Below are positions 11,800-25,444 of a stretch of DNA of 64,000 bases, piece by piece. The stretch's first letter is position 1. Each line of letters starts with the position of its first letter. A program made the position numbers and the translations under genes. The DNA comes from Enoplolaimus lenunculus (taxonomy: Eukaryota > Nematoda > Enoplea > Enoplida > Thoracostomopsidae), in the NCBI GenBank assembly GCA_030248215.1, contig JASANG010003248.1, positions 186,001 through 250,000 of the forward strand. The letters are read 5' to 3'. The notes beneath the pieces were generated by a model. It made no database searches, had not been told where the DNA came from, and worked only from the letters and a program-made list of their open reading frames with translations.

Positions 11800-14020
11800 A
11801 TGATATGAACAATGAAAATTGTGAAACGGTACGTGTCGGACTCGAAACAACTCTCTTCCAGTTGACAACTTGGACGTTCCGAACACGAATTGCCGTTCAG
11901 GACAGCAGTAACAAATACCCGGTTTAGAAACTGATTTTTACTGGCGGATAGAGCGGTCAACTGAGACAAATAGGCATTCGGGGCACAACATGCGTATGTT
12001 ATTTCAAAAATATGCATAAATTTTAAAATTGGAAAAAATTTTGAAAACAAAATATATCAATGAATACAACAAAATTGAAATTTTTTAAACTTTAAATCAT
12101 CGTTACTTTTAAGCGTTCTTTCTGAAACGCCCGCACTACGTAATAAGGATAACGCTTATAAACTCTAAGAGGTAACAGGTTAAATACTAACACCAATAGT
12201 GGCAAGGTTGATCTTGTTATTCTTTTATAATTAGTTTGGTATACATTTTTAGGATAGACCGTTTGTACACGTCATTGACAAGCAGCTGTAGATCAAAAGA
12301 TTTCCGATCAAAGGGGGCCGGTAGTGAAAGAAAAACGACTATTGGATCAAACAACAAAATTGGCAACAGGTTAACAATGAATGAGTGACATATTATTATG
12401 TTTACCTCACCGAAATATATTCAGAGTATGGGTTTCGACCAATCGACTGCCTTTCGTTACGGCGATTCTATTGAGAAAATGTAATGATTAGCAGTATTTA
12501 GCAACTGTAAAATTTGTCTAATTTTTGAAGTGGCTTCAAAATGAACAGTGAAAATAGAAAATTTACGAAAATTCAGCCTTTAAAACTACTTTTAAATATA
12601 TCTTGAATTTTCAACGAGTACAGAGATTAATTTTGAAACTTATAACTACTATTTGTGCGTAAACGCGGGCCAATCAAAGGGTAGGCACCCAGGCTTACAC
12701 GTTTAGGTGCCTCGAACAGGGACCAAATCCAAAATTGTTCGATAACGTTTGCTACTAAAACTTCGTTCCGATTTGATGTTCGCTTCGCATGCGAGCTAAT
12801 AAGACCATTATTCAGAACGTCCCTGTCAGAAATTTCTAGGCCTGCAATTGGTGTATAATTTTGAAGCTACGATATTGAAGTGCTTAATATGAATTTTCCA
12901 AGTTTAAAATTATTGAAATTTTTAGCTATGATACATAAATTTTGTTCAAATCGTATACAGCGAGAGACTGAATAGTCATAAATTCATAGAAAAGCTGTCA
13001 ACTCGGCTGCTGGCATCTGTTACAGATCGTATGTGAGTTTGTTATACTAACAATTGTAAACATTACAAAAATAAGCTAATGACGCTATGCTGGCCTAATC
13101 ATTACAACTAAAAATCATAGCATATCTACTTTATAGCGTAGTTTATTTTTAACTTTAGCTTAAATCCACATATGATGCATGGCAATAACAAAACGAATTC
13201 TCTACAAAGTTTTACGCTGTATTCTCATAAATGATTGTAGTACCTGTCATCGTATAGTTGGCCAACTGGCTTTCAAACATACGAATATGGGTACACAGGG
13301 ACACACTAATCACGAAAATGTATTTATCAACCTATTGAGTAAATATATTAATTGTTAAGCAGATACGAAATTTAAAAATGTATTTTTTAAAATATAAAAC
13401 AATTTTTTTAAATTTAAAACAATTTTTTTTAAATTTAAAACAATTTCAACGAATGATTTTTTGTGATGGAACACAACAAACGAGACAAAGTTTATCCGTT
13501 TTACACTATTGTTCGAGTGATGATCCATGCTTGCGAACGGTACTATTAAACCATTGGTCACTATACGAAACAACGGTTGTCTAGAAACCGGGCAGAAAAG
13601 TTGACCAACTCAACCTTAACATCGGTACGACCTGTTTCCGCCAGCTTTAAGAAATATACGAGTATTGACTATATATACATATATACAACATATACATACA
13701 CATTCATAATACATATATATTTACATATACATATATGAACAAACTAAAACCATGGTCATTTCGGTTCTATACAACATATTCGTAAAAGCTAAAAGCGAAC
13801 ATAAAATAGCTCTAAATATACTAAACAAAGGTTTCCTACAGTGAAATTGGCCACCGGCTCTGGTTACGTTTTAAAACTTTGCTGCCTAATTTAGAATTTC
13901 TAAAATTCATAATGTCCACTCAAAGGTCAGTTTGCCCCAAGTAAACCAGCAATGGCTTCATGATCATTAAAACACTGTGGAACCGAAACTCTACAGACCC
14001 GAAGGCCTTTTACCAGACAC
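11800..14020. other. No gene seen
   Basis: AT-rich sequence. A tandem of three units of about 20 bp (caatttttttaaatttaaaa) lies at 13376-13446, and an ATAC-rich tract at 13660-13740. Confidence 0.4.
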
Positions 14021-14039
14021 ACATGAAATTCATTGTGAC

Positions 14040-14600
14040 ACAGTCTTGTACAAAATTTACACACATACACACATAGTGTATACTAAAACAAAATGTGTGT
14101 ACACATACTAGTATCCACCGTGGTCATGTGGGTATTATGTGACCAAAGCTAACATCAGGTTCAACTTCGAAAACTGCGTTCGTAGGGGCCAGTTTCATTC
14201 ACACACGACCATATTCGCGCATACACACATATATACATACAGTCATGTGTATTCATTACAGATTAACGCGTGAGCATGAGTGTCGGCGTTTATACACACG
14301 TATGCGCATTCGTGATTCGAACACACATGCTAAAACACACATACACTTGATAATAAAAGACACACATGCTAAAACACACATACACTTGATAATAAAAGAC
14401 ACACATGCTAAAACACACACTTGATAATAAAAGACACACACGTGATAAAACACGCGTGTACATGAGTGCGTGTGAGAGCGAAAATACGCACAACACGCAT
14501 GTAACACGCGTGTTTTAACATGTGTGTGTCTGTGTCTGTGTGTATTGGTATATGTGTGTATGTGTATACAAAACACTGTGGTAAACCAACAATGTGTGCG
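14040..14600. repeat. CA/TG-rich tract with 39-bp tandem repeat
   Basis: From about 14320 to 14440 a unit acacacatgctaaaacacac plus atacacttgataataaaag recurs about 3.5 times inside a longer acacacatg-rich stretch. It explains the open frames on the minus strand here. Confidence 0.75.
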
Positions 14601-15377
14601 TGTGCGCACTGCGTGTACATGTGAAATATTAGACAAAATAGAAACAACAGGAAATAAGAAGAATGGTTAGAAAGTGCGATTGTAACAAGGCTTAGAAAAC
14701 TGGAAAACAGGAAAATAGAAATTGTATACACAATTCTCTCTCTCTATGAGACCCTACCATATAGAGTTTTAGCCGGGTATAAAGTATTAATAAAACGTGG
14801 CTGGCTGTCGAAGCGAGTTGTGGCCAACGTTGTACGAAAGGCTCGGTGCCAACCGTAGGGAAATACGAAATCGAAAACGAAATAGAATGGTTGTATGTAA
14901 ATGAAATTGGTGTACCATGACACTGAATGATACTTAGGCCTCCCACGCGCATATGACCGTTGTAGATAGGCTAAAATGCATGATTGCACGGTTTAGCTTT
15001 GTATATATATTATGAAATATAGGTAGTACGTCTGTATATATGCCCTGGGTAAGGATAATGTATTGTATTAGGTTAAGAGATACAAGTAGAGCCAAGTTTA
15101 TTTGACGGTGGTATAAACCAACCCAAACGATCTGGCTGAAAAGGTAAAACGTTTACTGTGCAGAGAGTTGCAAGGACCAAAATATAACGGAAAGATAAAA
15201 TCGATAATTATGCCTGAGTTTATTTAATCGGCTGTACGCCAGGTCTTAGCTTTGAGGACAGGGGCGTTTTCGGACGAAACGTTAACGGAACTGAAACGTT
15301 AACGGAACTTGTAAACTGACCTTAAAAACAAACAATTGTTCATTTCCAATGAAACAAACCCTTCTGATAAGATATTG

Positions 15378-15534
15378 GACCAATGTTACTTTTAGGGGCG
15401 TAACAATAGATTAAGCGTATTCCTAAACCTAAGCCTAAGCCTAAGCCTATAAGCAAAAAATGTAATCCAGAACCTAAACCTACTCTTTTATAGACCCACC
15501 ACAAGTCTGGACGCCCCTTAAAGTAACATGGACC
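15378..15534. mobile_element. 157-bp hAT-like MITE with CCTAAG interior, perfect 8-bp TSD agatattg
   Basis: The TSD agatattg at 15370-15377 and 15535-15542 is exact. TIRs GACCAATGTTACTTT / complement. Best evidence that this family makes 8-bp duplications. Confidence 0.92.
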
Positions 15535-15544
15535 AGATATTGTA

Positions 15545-17760
15545 ACGTATGCTTAAAGCTATTAATATTTCAGTGAATGTTTGAACAAGTTTACGCAATT
15601 TTGAAATTATTATTAATGTGGTTACATGATCTGTACCGAGAAATAACCAACTTCAAAGTACAAATTACTTAAAACCGAAAACTCAATACAACAATAACGC
15701 TATTTTTGTTAAACGATCGTATGTCTGAAGCTTAATTATCATCTTTAGCATTTAATTGTTTAAGTGAAATGTAGCTTAAAATAACAAAACAGGTGAAGTA
15801 TAAAATAACTTATCGTGTATTTTAAGCTATTTTTACGAGTTCTTGTTACGATCACAGTTTGACTATACAATTCTTCGAACAGCCATCTGTTATTATGTTC
15901 ATTTATCTCATATAACAACTGGTAACTTTTCCCTTATGAATAATTTCTTTTTCATCTGAGATCTTAACTTCAAACTAAAATTCCAATCTCACGGTCTAAC
16001 ATGGAATTCCTAGTAAACATTGACCACCTATAAATGCTCACCGCTCGAGCTTGAAGGAGCTCCTACGCCTCGGGTAGATTCAGTTAAACATTGCTCATGA
16101 AGTATATTTCGTGTACACAGTTTGCAATTGGCTGTCCAAAAAACATATCCGCTTTCGCATAAAAAGATTACAAAAATACGGCACTTTCAAAATGCGTTCC
16201 TTATTAAATACACTGCTGAGTTCAAATCCTGGCAATACCAAAATGAGCGTTATTCTTCGAAAAATACTATTTTTAATTAAAATGTATAAAATTTTGTGCA
16301 ATTTTTACTATAAGGATTAATAATGCTTGTTATTGAATTTTGGTTCATGTTTTGTTATTAGAATACAGGATTAACATTATAACGGGACTCTCTCTCCTTG
16401 AAGACGAAATGTTTTTTGCCAAACCTCAAAAATATTGCGGCTGTCTCTATCAGTGCCGGTGGAAGCCGCCCAGTAAACCCCCGAATTGAAGGAGTAGACC
16501 GTTGGGGGGCCCATCTTGGCAAACTAAATGTTTTTCGACGACCACAAAGTTTTAGGGGTGTGAAACATTTAATTGGGCGCCTCTCGGGCCTGTTTGGAGG
16601 GGTCGGACTATTCCAACGCCGGTTCAGCTTTTTATGATAAACTTTTGGCTGCAGAACTGTCCAGTATACCTACTGTCAGCTAAAAGTCATTTTTGTCTCG
16701 CTTCACTTCAGGTTTGTAGCCGGCTTGATAAGATACGGGGCCAAAACATTTTTATTAGGAGCAAGGAATAAATTTACTGGGCTCGCAATCGTTGCCAAAA
16801 CGGCTGAAATTTCTCCGGCGGCTGACCCTCCATAGGCCTTTTTGACTACGGTCTGTTCGTTGTTTAGTAAAATACTTTAATTGAAGTTTTCGCCCTTAAA
16901 TTTCTAGTTGTAGATAATTACTGTGAACCAATTAGCGATTTCAACATCACTTCAATCTGTAATTCCGGTTCACCTCTTTTCCGACAATTTTTTACTTCCG
17001 GGTGTACCGTAAGACGTGTATTATTATTTCATAATTATTGTAAACAATTAAAAACATTAATGACAATTTTTGCATTCAAATGGCTTATATTTGCGATAAG
17101 ACGTCAAACTTGCAAACTCAATTTCATATAAATTATCATTTATATTAAGTCATGAAAATGGCAATATTTTCTGGCACAAGTGTCAGGTACTCGTTAGCAC
17201 ACAGGCTATTGACAAAACAAACCACACAAACATAAACATAAAATGCGTTTGTTGTTGTTTACCATGATCATACTAGAAATCGCATAAAACTAAGGGAAAT
17301 CGAAATTGAAAATACGGGAAAAATAGAGAAAATTGTTGTCACAACGCCAGTAACAATACGACCAAGGCACACATTCTAAAAGCTGGCCGGGTAGAAACGT
17401 TTGTTTATTTTTAGGTTTAGAAAGCACTAGAGACTATATAATACTTGCAGGGCATTGTAAATGCTGAATCAAGTAAACAACCGTAGAACTATTGGCAACT
17501 AATATATAGAATTGGTTTGTTTGACAAATGAGACTCAGAAAAAGACAAACTTACAAAGTTTCAACAACGATTTATGACGGAAACACGAACAGAGAATTTT
17601 AGAAACGACCCAATAAAAAACTAAAGCAACGGATATTAAGTAGAATTGTAAGCGTTAAACGACATTAACAGACTTTCAATGACTATGAAAAAAATTTAAA
17701 TTTGTGAAAATAATTTTAGCCCCAAAGCTGTTTTTTAATTACGGTCCTGGCTACGTGTCT
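15545..17760. other. No gene seen; repeat relics
   Basis: Holds one repeat related to 20267-20432 (16709-16857: caggtttgtagccggc to ttttgactacggtctg). A 79-codon frame at 16398-16637 is probably repeat sequence. Confidence 0.35.
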
Positions 17761-17763
17761 AAG

Positions 17764-17917
17764 GGTTGTCCTATACTTAGTGCACGCCGCCGGATGCCGC
17801 CCCGTGGCGGTGCGCTTTACGACAAAATTTTTTATTAAAATTGCCACCCACCATTTGTTTAGCAACGTTCGGCGGCGCGCAGCGGCATCCGGCACTGTAA
17901 AGTATACCGCTAACCCA
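17764..17917. mobile_element. Tc1/mariner-like MITE of the GGGTTGCGCTATAC family
   Basis: Inverted ends agggttgtcctatactta and taaagtataccgctaaccc. GC-rich inner arms ccgccggatgccgcc and gcggcatccggc. Confidence 0.65.
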
Positions 17918-18002
17918 AACGAGCCAGACGTCTCACAGCGCAGAATCCGGAGGTATTTATTAATTCAAATTTTGTTGAAATCAATTACCAAACTAAATTT
18001 AA

Positions 18003-18265
18003 CCCCTTCTCACATTGAGTTGCCTGTAGGCAACTCAGCGCAGTGTATATACGTTAAATAGTATATATCGCACCGTGTTTAACAATTGCAACACGTATAC
18101 ATAGTACTAAATCACCACAAGGCGTGAGAGGCCCATCGCGTTCGAGCGTCCAGCTCCTATAGCTGAGTGGTGATGGTATACGCCTCCCACTCCAGTCACT
18201 GGAGTTCGAATTCTAGCATAAAAGTAGGTCTCAGGGGAAATAGAAAATATTCATGTGAGAAAGGG
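18003..18265 (+). mobile_element. 263-bp piggyBac-like MITE (TTAA flanks) carrying a tRNA-type promoter
   Basis: TTAA lies at 17999-18002 and 18266-18269. Ends CCCCTTCTCACAT and ATGTGAGAAAGGG. Inside is an A box TAGCTGAGTGG (18160-18170) and a B box like AGTTCGAATTC (18203-18213). The copy at 31617-31879 has the same length. Confidence 0.85.
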
Positions 18266-18269
18266 TTAA

Positions 18270-19840
18270 ATAAAAATATTTCATTTTCCCTGGTGCAAAT
18301 TAACAACTGCCGTGAACGATTGAAACCAAACTCAGGTTAAGGCAACAGGATCCATGTTCACAAGTCGAAACAACGTCACCAAACCAAATCAGTTCCGTTT
18401 GACACCACGGCATTTAGTGACGTCAATCGGAAACTAATTTGAACCACAACGTTAGAAGTATACTTGACAGTTTAGAAGAAACCTATTAGAATGTGACAAT
18501 GACTCTTAAATCAGCACCGTTCAGTGCAAACATTCCCATACTGCGGCGGATTCACAATTTTTTGTTTATCGAGGGTGCAAATTTTTTAAATCGTAATAGC
18601 ACAGCAAGGGGGTTGAAAGAAATACATATGCTCCGTCACCCATCGGAATCCGCCACTGTATTTATTTACATTACTATACTGAGCGTTTTGGTTAACCAGG
18701 AAACGCGTATTCCGGGCTTGGAAATGGGATGGGACTAAGGGTTCCACACCACCACATAATCATTCTTCTGCCACATTCAACATCCTTGGGAGTATTTTTG
18801 AAAAAACCGTAGTGCGCTATATTTTGTGCCAAAGTTGTGTAATTTCGCCAAGTTGTCAAGATACGGCGTAACCCGAATAGCCTGGACTGGAGCCTAAACA
18901 AGGATGCGCTAATGTAATGGTTCAATAGACGTAATTAACTGATTTATACCTTGTATATTCTGATCAATAAATGTGTAACAGATGTCGTAGAAACAGAAAA
19001 ACAGCAAAAACAAACAAATTTAAAAATCACAAATTAAAATTTTACTTAAAAATTACATATTCGCCCTTTTTCTCATTGTATATCATCGCAGTTACGTAAG
19101 AAGGCTGCGAATTGCGAAATTTCTGAAGGTGACCGCTAACAATACATATAGTAAAACAAACTTCTCGAGTATAAAACAAGCCAAACATAATTATAATAAC
19201 ATAAAAGTAAAAAATTAATAAAGTATTCAGCATAGAATTTTTTCATACAAATTTTAGCAAACGTCATAGCTGAAAATAGTGCAAATGTGTTCATTACACT
19301 AAACATTCGAAGTTTCTTATAGAAAATGAAACTTTTATGAAATATTAGCAAGAAATGTTTCAAATACTCTCCTGAGTATCACGTTTAATACCTACGCAGC
19401 GATTATAGTGAAATATTTTGTTCAGACAACCACAAGTGTTCAAATGGAGGGCATTGGGAGACCGTGCCTTCGGAAACTTGACTAGTGCCTCCTAAGTTGC
19501 CTCGGATTAAAAGTAAACAATCTTGAGCTGCAATTTGTATGGGCGCCGTGAAATTAATCGGTACCCCCTGATACAATTTTCTGCTGACGCTCCTGCAGAA
19601 ATAATGTTTAGCGTAAACAACAAATGACCGGAATATCAAAGTTTCAGCGGAAAAAGCAGGGCCAGGCAAGTCTACGGAGTGTTAAGGAATAATCTACGAC
19701 TACGTCACACAGCTCGCATCTCCAAGTGGTCTTATCGTCGAAGACTTTGACGCGCATTCAGAATAACCTTCTAAATTGTACAGGTCAGAATATTTTTGAT
19801 GAGATTATACTCTCTGTAGCTGCAATCGTGGCTACAGCTC
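18270..19840. other. No gene seen; one CGGATTC-type relic
   Basis: 18542-18658 has ends gcggcggattcac and ggaatccgccactg like the CGGATCC family. A minus-strand open frame at 19403-19669 is unrecognised. Confidence 0.4.
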
Positions 19841-19844
19841 TGAT

Positions 19845-20054
19845 ACACTGTAAAAACAGTGCGTCAAATTGACTCTCTCTGAAATAAGCTCTACGGGACT
19901 ACACAAACTGAGTCAAATTCGTCTCCGCGTGAGTCCAACGTGCGACTCAGTGAATCGAAATTGACTCTAGCGGAGTCAAATTTGACTAAGTTTATGTAGT
20001 CCCGTAGAGCCTATTTCAAAGACAGTCAATTGGACTCACCATTTTTTGCAGTGT
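19845..20054. mobile_element. 210-bp Tc1/mariner-like palindromic MITE, TA flanks
   Basis: TIRs of about 60 bp: CACTGTAAAAACAGTG / complement CACTGCAAAAAATGG, each followed by a shared ctctacgggactaca. The inner motif gagtcaaattgactc is repeated in both orientations. Confidence 0.85.
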
Positions 20055-20266
20055 AAAGCACTCTTCACTGGCGTACTGAAAAATTTCGATTTGTTTTAAT
20101 TGTTTGCATGAAAAACCGACCAAAATATTGGTTAAAGATAGATTAGCAATCCAGTAATGATGGTTCACCGACGCAGTCTTTTTCGACATTAAAATAACGA
20201 TGACGATGAGATTGGATCGGTTTCAACCGTTTCCTAAGGACAAATTGGAAAACGCCGCGTTTGTTT

Positions 20267-20432
20267 CAGGTCCGCAGCCAGCTCCTTTTACTATGGGGGG
20301 TAAAATTTTTCAAGAGGGGCATTCATGGGTTTTCATTAAGCTAACAGCAAGGTTAAAAAATTTCTAGGGGGACCCAAATTTTTTTCAGGGGGGCTGAGCC
20401 GCCCTGGTTCCCCTTTGACTACGGGCCCGGTC
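20267..20432. repeat. Dispersed repeat with ends caggtccgcagccagc and tttgactacgggcccg
   Basis: Related ends occur at 16709-16857 and 29826-29890. No TSD assigned. Confidence 0.5.
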
Positions 20433-20660
20433 TCTTTTATACTTTCTTCTCACACAAACTCACACTTTGGGTCCAGGCTTTCGATTAGGTAGCGGTAAGG
20501 ACACATTTAAGTGTACGCATATGCCTAAACCTTTGTCTAAGCCCTTCACCTATGCCTAAGTCTAAGGTCAAATTGAAGACTGATCCTTAACGTGAAATGC
20601 TTCAGTCTCGGTAGGTACAGTAGGGAACTTCAAACCTATTAAGCAACCGGAAAAACAGAG

Positions 20661-20739
20661 AATCTGAAGTGGCTCGAACCATCATCCTACAATTCCATAA
20701 GCGAACGCTCGACTACTCCGCCACGCAACCCGTCTCTCC
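20661..20739 (-). repeat. tRNA-like sequence, probably SINE relic
   Basis: The minus strand reads gtggcggagtagtcgagcg (A-box-like) and, about 35 bp on, ggttcgagcca (B-box-like). No acceptor stem pairs, so this is not an intact tRNA gene. Confidence 0.4.
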
Positions 20740-21802
20740 AACTACTTTTATCGTCTTCTATTTGGTGACCCGTATACTGTCGGCAACCATACAATACAGT
20801 GCAGAATATCACACCATTTACACTTAACAGGCAAGCATGTCTCATATGCTTACGGGGGGAAGTGTATAGGAGCCAAAACTACCCCCTGTCCTCATTTTTA
20901 GTTCATCCTCTGTATTTGGTATCCGTCAGCCGCTGACCCGGATACAGATATTTGCATCGAGTTAAACCGTCAATACTCGAAAAATGCTTAACGCTACATC
21001 ATACGGTATGTGCGTGAAAAATTTAGGCAAACGTTTTAGAGTTTTAAAACATTTAAATTTTTTAAAAAAAATAATCTTGGTTGAAGGTCATGGTAATTGC
21101 AACCACCGCGCGCACTGACTGCATTTGTGCTTAAAACTGCAAACGGGTGCAGAAATCTTTGACGAGAACATTCGTTAAGCGAAACGAGACAGAAGACAAA
21201 CGCAATTTAAGCATGAAATCATAGTATCAAATTTTAGGTTTTTAAACCCTGTTGAACCAAGTTTATTGGCTTTGACGAATCCCCTTTCGATCTGCGAATG
21301 ACACTACTGAATAATTTTTTTTCGGAGGCAGTCCTAATACGTCAGCGTTGTGTTACGCGCGCAAGTCGATAACACAAAACTTAATTCAAGAGGGGTGGGT
21401 ACCCATCAACGAACGCAAAGTTTTAAATTACAAGAAAAATTCCAAAATTTTTTCGATTTCAAAAATTCGAACCGTTCAACGAAAGAAAACAATTATGAAT
21501 TTTGAAAAATGTGTAATTCAAATTAGAACCACCTACAATTATTTTAAGTAATTTATTTATGTCCAATGGTTATGTATTTATCATTATGATATCGTGTAAC
21601 AAAACTGGCTGATAACATCCGCTTTTTGTATAAAGGATTTAAAAATGTCTCAAAAGTTTAACACAGCAGCCCTCGCTCGCTTTGCTCTCTGGGGTAATTT
21701 GCCTTGTGAGTTGCGGACAATGTTTTATGGCAATGAATTTTAATTTTAAAATTTTTAAAACAGCCTCAAAAGTTGTGCTACGGGGTGCAAATGGTTACAT
21801 GT

Positions 21803-21991
21803 CAGGGGTGTATCCACATGCGAGAAATGGGGGGATATATCTCACTGAAATTTCTGAAAAGTATCGAAAAGGGAATTTGTACAGGCTGTACAATGACTTA
21901 CAGTGGTCAAAATTCGTTCGTTCGCTACGCAAATTCGCTAAATTTAGACGTGGACATCCTCTAAGGAAATGAAATCCTGGTTATGCCACTG
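21803..21991. mobile_element. 189-bp hAT-like element, TSD ttacatgt/atacatgt
   Basis: Ends CAGGGGTGTATCCACATG and ATCCTGGTTATGCCACTG. 8-bp flanks match at 7 of 8 positions. Confidence 0.75.
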
Positions 21992-22308
21992 ATACATGTA
22001 TATGTAAACCAGATGTTCATGCTGTGTTTGTACGTTATACAAGTTAAACTCAAAAATGCAAGACATTTTTTGAGGTTAAAATTGTTTTGCATCATACGCC
22101 ATATTGCGAGTCCCCATTGGCTGAGGTGGGCCGACGGAGGCTTAGCTTTCCTCGAAAAACTGGCCTGTCTTGGAAATGTTTCAACCCTGCATTTAAGTCA
22201 TCGCAAACCCTTGTATGCCCCTCCTAAAATGTCTTAGCCTCGTAGCAAAGTAGGCTGACTACAAACCTGCTCACCTGGCGTGCAACGTCTTATGATGTAG
22301 GGGTAACC

Positions 22309-22588
22309 GCCACTAGCGGATCCAATGCGGAGGAAATGGTCGGATGGCAGGGGGGCGTATGCCCCCATCAGAATTTTTTGTGATGAAATGGTCAGGTTCA
22401 ACCGTACAAGTTTCTTTTTCAAAAATTTTTTGGTGAAAAATGATAAGGTAGATTGCCCTTGCTACTTTACAATTTTCCTCTCAAATGTTTTATAATAAAA
22501 TGATAAGATCCCTACATTACAATTTTTCACAGCCCGTAGCACAAAGCAAAAATAGCGTTTCATATCACTTGCCAGCCTCTGGATCGGC
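22309..22588. mobile_element. CGGATCC-type element, single-unit interior
   Basis: Left cactagcggatcca, right gccagcctctggatcggc. The interior aaattttttggtgaaaaatg and attacaatttttcac are the unexpanded form of the 1596-2390 array in reverse. Confidence 0.6.
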
Positions 22589-23785
22589 ATCGGGTAACCG
22601 CATATAAAAGCACCATTAAAGGTTTTACAATTATTCTTATTGCATGCACGCAACACAACAATTAAAAGAAAATTAGTACGAAAAATAACTTATTAATTTT
22701 TGACCAAATATTTTACACAGAATTTTGACAAATTCCTAGCGATCCAAATAAGCGAGAAGTCGATTGTGATTTAAGCATTAAATTGTCTTGTAAACGTGAG
22801 ATTTTTGTAGGTTCAAGTATTGGGTCTATGGTCCCATGGAACGTTGTGGCCCGTACATATGCTTGTTGCGCAAACCGGGAAGGTCCGTAGCGAGACTACG
22901 CCATCCATGCCACCGGTCGGCAATTGTTGCAATTACAGCAGCAACGTGAATAGGGCCACTGGCTAATTTTTTAGTCTTATTCTATCGCCGAACACTAGAA
23001 TTTTAAAAATTCAGTATAAAACATATAAAAACCAAAAATGCCTATAAGATTTGAGTGATTGTAAATAATTTTACCGCAATCCAAACCAAACTTCGCAACG
23101 TGTAAAAATAGAAAATATACAACTGTTGTTAAAAAAAACTTCCCCAATAATCAATAGGTATAGTTTAAGTAGCCTTGTATAACGTATACATATTCAAGGT
23201 CTCTTGAAAATATATTGAATAGTACAGTAAAAAAGTAGTCAAAAAACGTTGCAAAATTTTAAAATAGCAAAATAATAAAGGTAAATTTTTAAAACATTTT
23301 TTAAAATAAAATCAAACTACGGTGTCGGCAAAAATTTGAGTCTTTATATACTTTATAAGTACAGCGCTATTTAATAAACACCATAGGAGGCGAGAAAATA
23401 TTGGTCAGGAACCAGTGGTAGATCCGGGGGCGGAATATGATGATGTATACATGTCACTCCAACGGCTGTGCTGTGTTGAATATTTTTCGATGTAAATAGT
23501 TCATTTGAAGTTGACAATTTGTTTTCTAGCCAAACGAGAAAAAACTCAATTCGAGGTTTTATAACAAGAGAGTAAATTTTGCGCCTTTAGCGCAACTTAT
23601 CGGAGTTGGAATAAAAATAATACGCTTAAACTGGCTTTTAAAATTGTAAATTTTCAAACCAAAAAATGTTGAGATTTCCAAAAAGCGCACGCTCTGGCAA
23701 AAACAATCCATCCATGATGCCTTCAACACGAATCAAAACCAAGATTTTGTGTAAACATTTAGTACTAAAATTATATACGCTTGCA

Positions 23786-23960
23786 CAGGCGGGTCCAAAA
23801 ACTTTTGACGAGGGGTGGTGGGCTGGCAAATGTTACGAAACGCAAAAATTGTAAGGTAGGGACTTTATAATTTTATCATCAAAAATAATTATGAGGGTGA
23901 AAAATTGTTTTTTTACAAAAAATTTTCTGGGGGGGGGAATTGTAAGGTAGGGATCTTTGG
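23786..23960. mobile_element. CGGATCC-type element fragment
   Basis: Shares ggctggcaaatgttacgaaa and gtaaggtagggactt with the 1500-2400 copy. It has one full internal unit only. Confidence 0.6.
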
Positions 23961-24158
23961 TAAAACCCTGGTCTTAGAAAGTTGCAGATTCGCCGCCCGG
24001 AATCTCCAAACTGTTTTACAACGGTTTTGCTATGAGTGTATTCCGCAAGCTATTAGTAAAAACGACAACTAAAATATCCAGCAAGACATACCTTTATGTA
24101 TATTACCATTAGAACATTTTACAAGCCATTTCAGTCATGAGGAATTGTTTGTGGGAGC

Positions 24159-24300
24159 ACTAGCGGATCCAGAGGGGGAGGGGCGGGGAGGCATAAGCCC
24201 CCGTCTGATATTTTTTGTGTTAATTTTTTGCTGATAAAAGTAACATTTGCCAGCCCTACCCCCCTACTCCCGTCAGACATTTTTGGATCCGCCTATGTGT
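24159..24300. mobile_element. CGGATCC-type MITE
   Basis: Inverted ends cactagcggatccaga and ttttggatccgcctatgtg with a GC-rich centre. Confidence 0.6.
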
Positions 24301-25050
24301 AGGTGGACAATACGAATTTAAGGACCAGATATATTTTTGTTAACACATTCGCGTATCGCTAAATATATCGGCCAGAAGAGAGCGAAAATAATGGCAAGTG
24401 GGACGATGCCCCTTTCCCTTATATTGCAGCAACCCTAAAAATTGCCTTGAGCAGAAGTAAATAAAGATTTTTTTGACTAAAAATGGCAGAGAAACGAAAA
24501 AATTGTTTATTTTAAAATAAACATCGGTAAAAAATATAATATTTACTTTTTTAGAATTCTTTTAAATTTTTAGACGCATTTTTATATGTCTTGGGTGTAC
24601 ACTTTCCGTAGTTTAGTTGTCGGTTTATGTGTGCAATCTATTATTGCTGTATAGATGTATTTATTATGGACGTCAACATCGGAGGACCACAGACTGCCCC
24701 TAATTGATCCAATTCTTCTCGACAATCTGGGCATTCCGTGATGGTGAGCTAACAATTTCATGGTACGAACCTCCTAAAATACTCTCGTGGCCCCTCGAGG
24801 TCCAATTTGGCACGGGTGTTGTTTTATGGCATCTTCAAATGCGGAACTGATTTTTTTAAACGTCTACAGAGGCGAACACAATGCAGGTGCGCAAATGATA
24901 TACACAAAGTCACAGAACCCCGAGATTTGGTTAGCAGTGCAATAGACATTGTGACAACATTTTAGAGTTAAATTCGAATTTTTAGCCGTAAAAATTATTT
25001 TTTATATTCCGCGTATGAAGATAGGACGCTACTGAAGTGAAATCCTGTCT
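24300..25050. other. No gene seen
   Basis: AT-rich left half. 24670-24850 is less AT-rich but has no frame or repeat that I recognise. Confidence 0.4.
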
Positions 25051-25056
25051 GCTCCC

Positions 25057-25362
25057 AGCGGCGGATCCACGAATTTTAGACAAGGGAGGCCGGAGTGGCA
25101 AATGTACGAAACGCAAAAATTGGAAGCTGGAAACTTTCCTTGTAATTTTATCACCCAAAAAGTGTCGTATATGGAAAATTGTAAGGTAAAGACCATTACC
25201 ATTTTATCACAAAAAATTTCTGAGAGAAAAAGTAGGGTCCTTATAGTTTTTACAAATCGTTTTCTGAGGAGAAAAATTGTAACGTAGGGGAATTTACCAA
25301 TTTATCACCAAACATTTCTGATGATGGGGCGTACGCCCTTCACCCTGTGGATCCTCTAATGT
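25057..25362. mobile_element. CGGATCC-type element with two to three internal units
   Basis: Left cagcggcggatccacg, right ctgtggatcctctaatg. Inner tttctgagagaaaaagtagg and tttctgaggagaaaaattg show the step before the larger array at 1596-2390. Confidence 0.65.
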
Positions 25363-25444
25363 CTGCTCCCATCAATTATTAGCAACAACAATAATAATTA
25401 TAAGTTTAAGGGTAGAGATCATGTGAATTTTTAACCGTGAAGCT

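Noticed and set aside
14256-14731. Cysteine- and histidine-rich frames on the minus strand
   Set aside because: They come from a CA/TG microsatellite and a 39-bp tandem repeat.
18160-18213. True tRNA gene
   Set aside because: A and B boxes are present, but no acceptor stem pairs. The sequence is part of a 263-bp TTAA-flanked repeat with a second copy.
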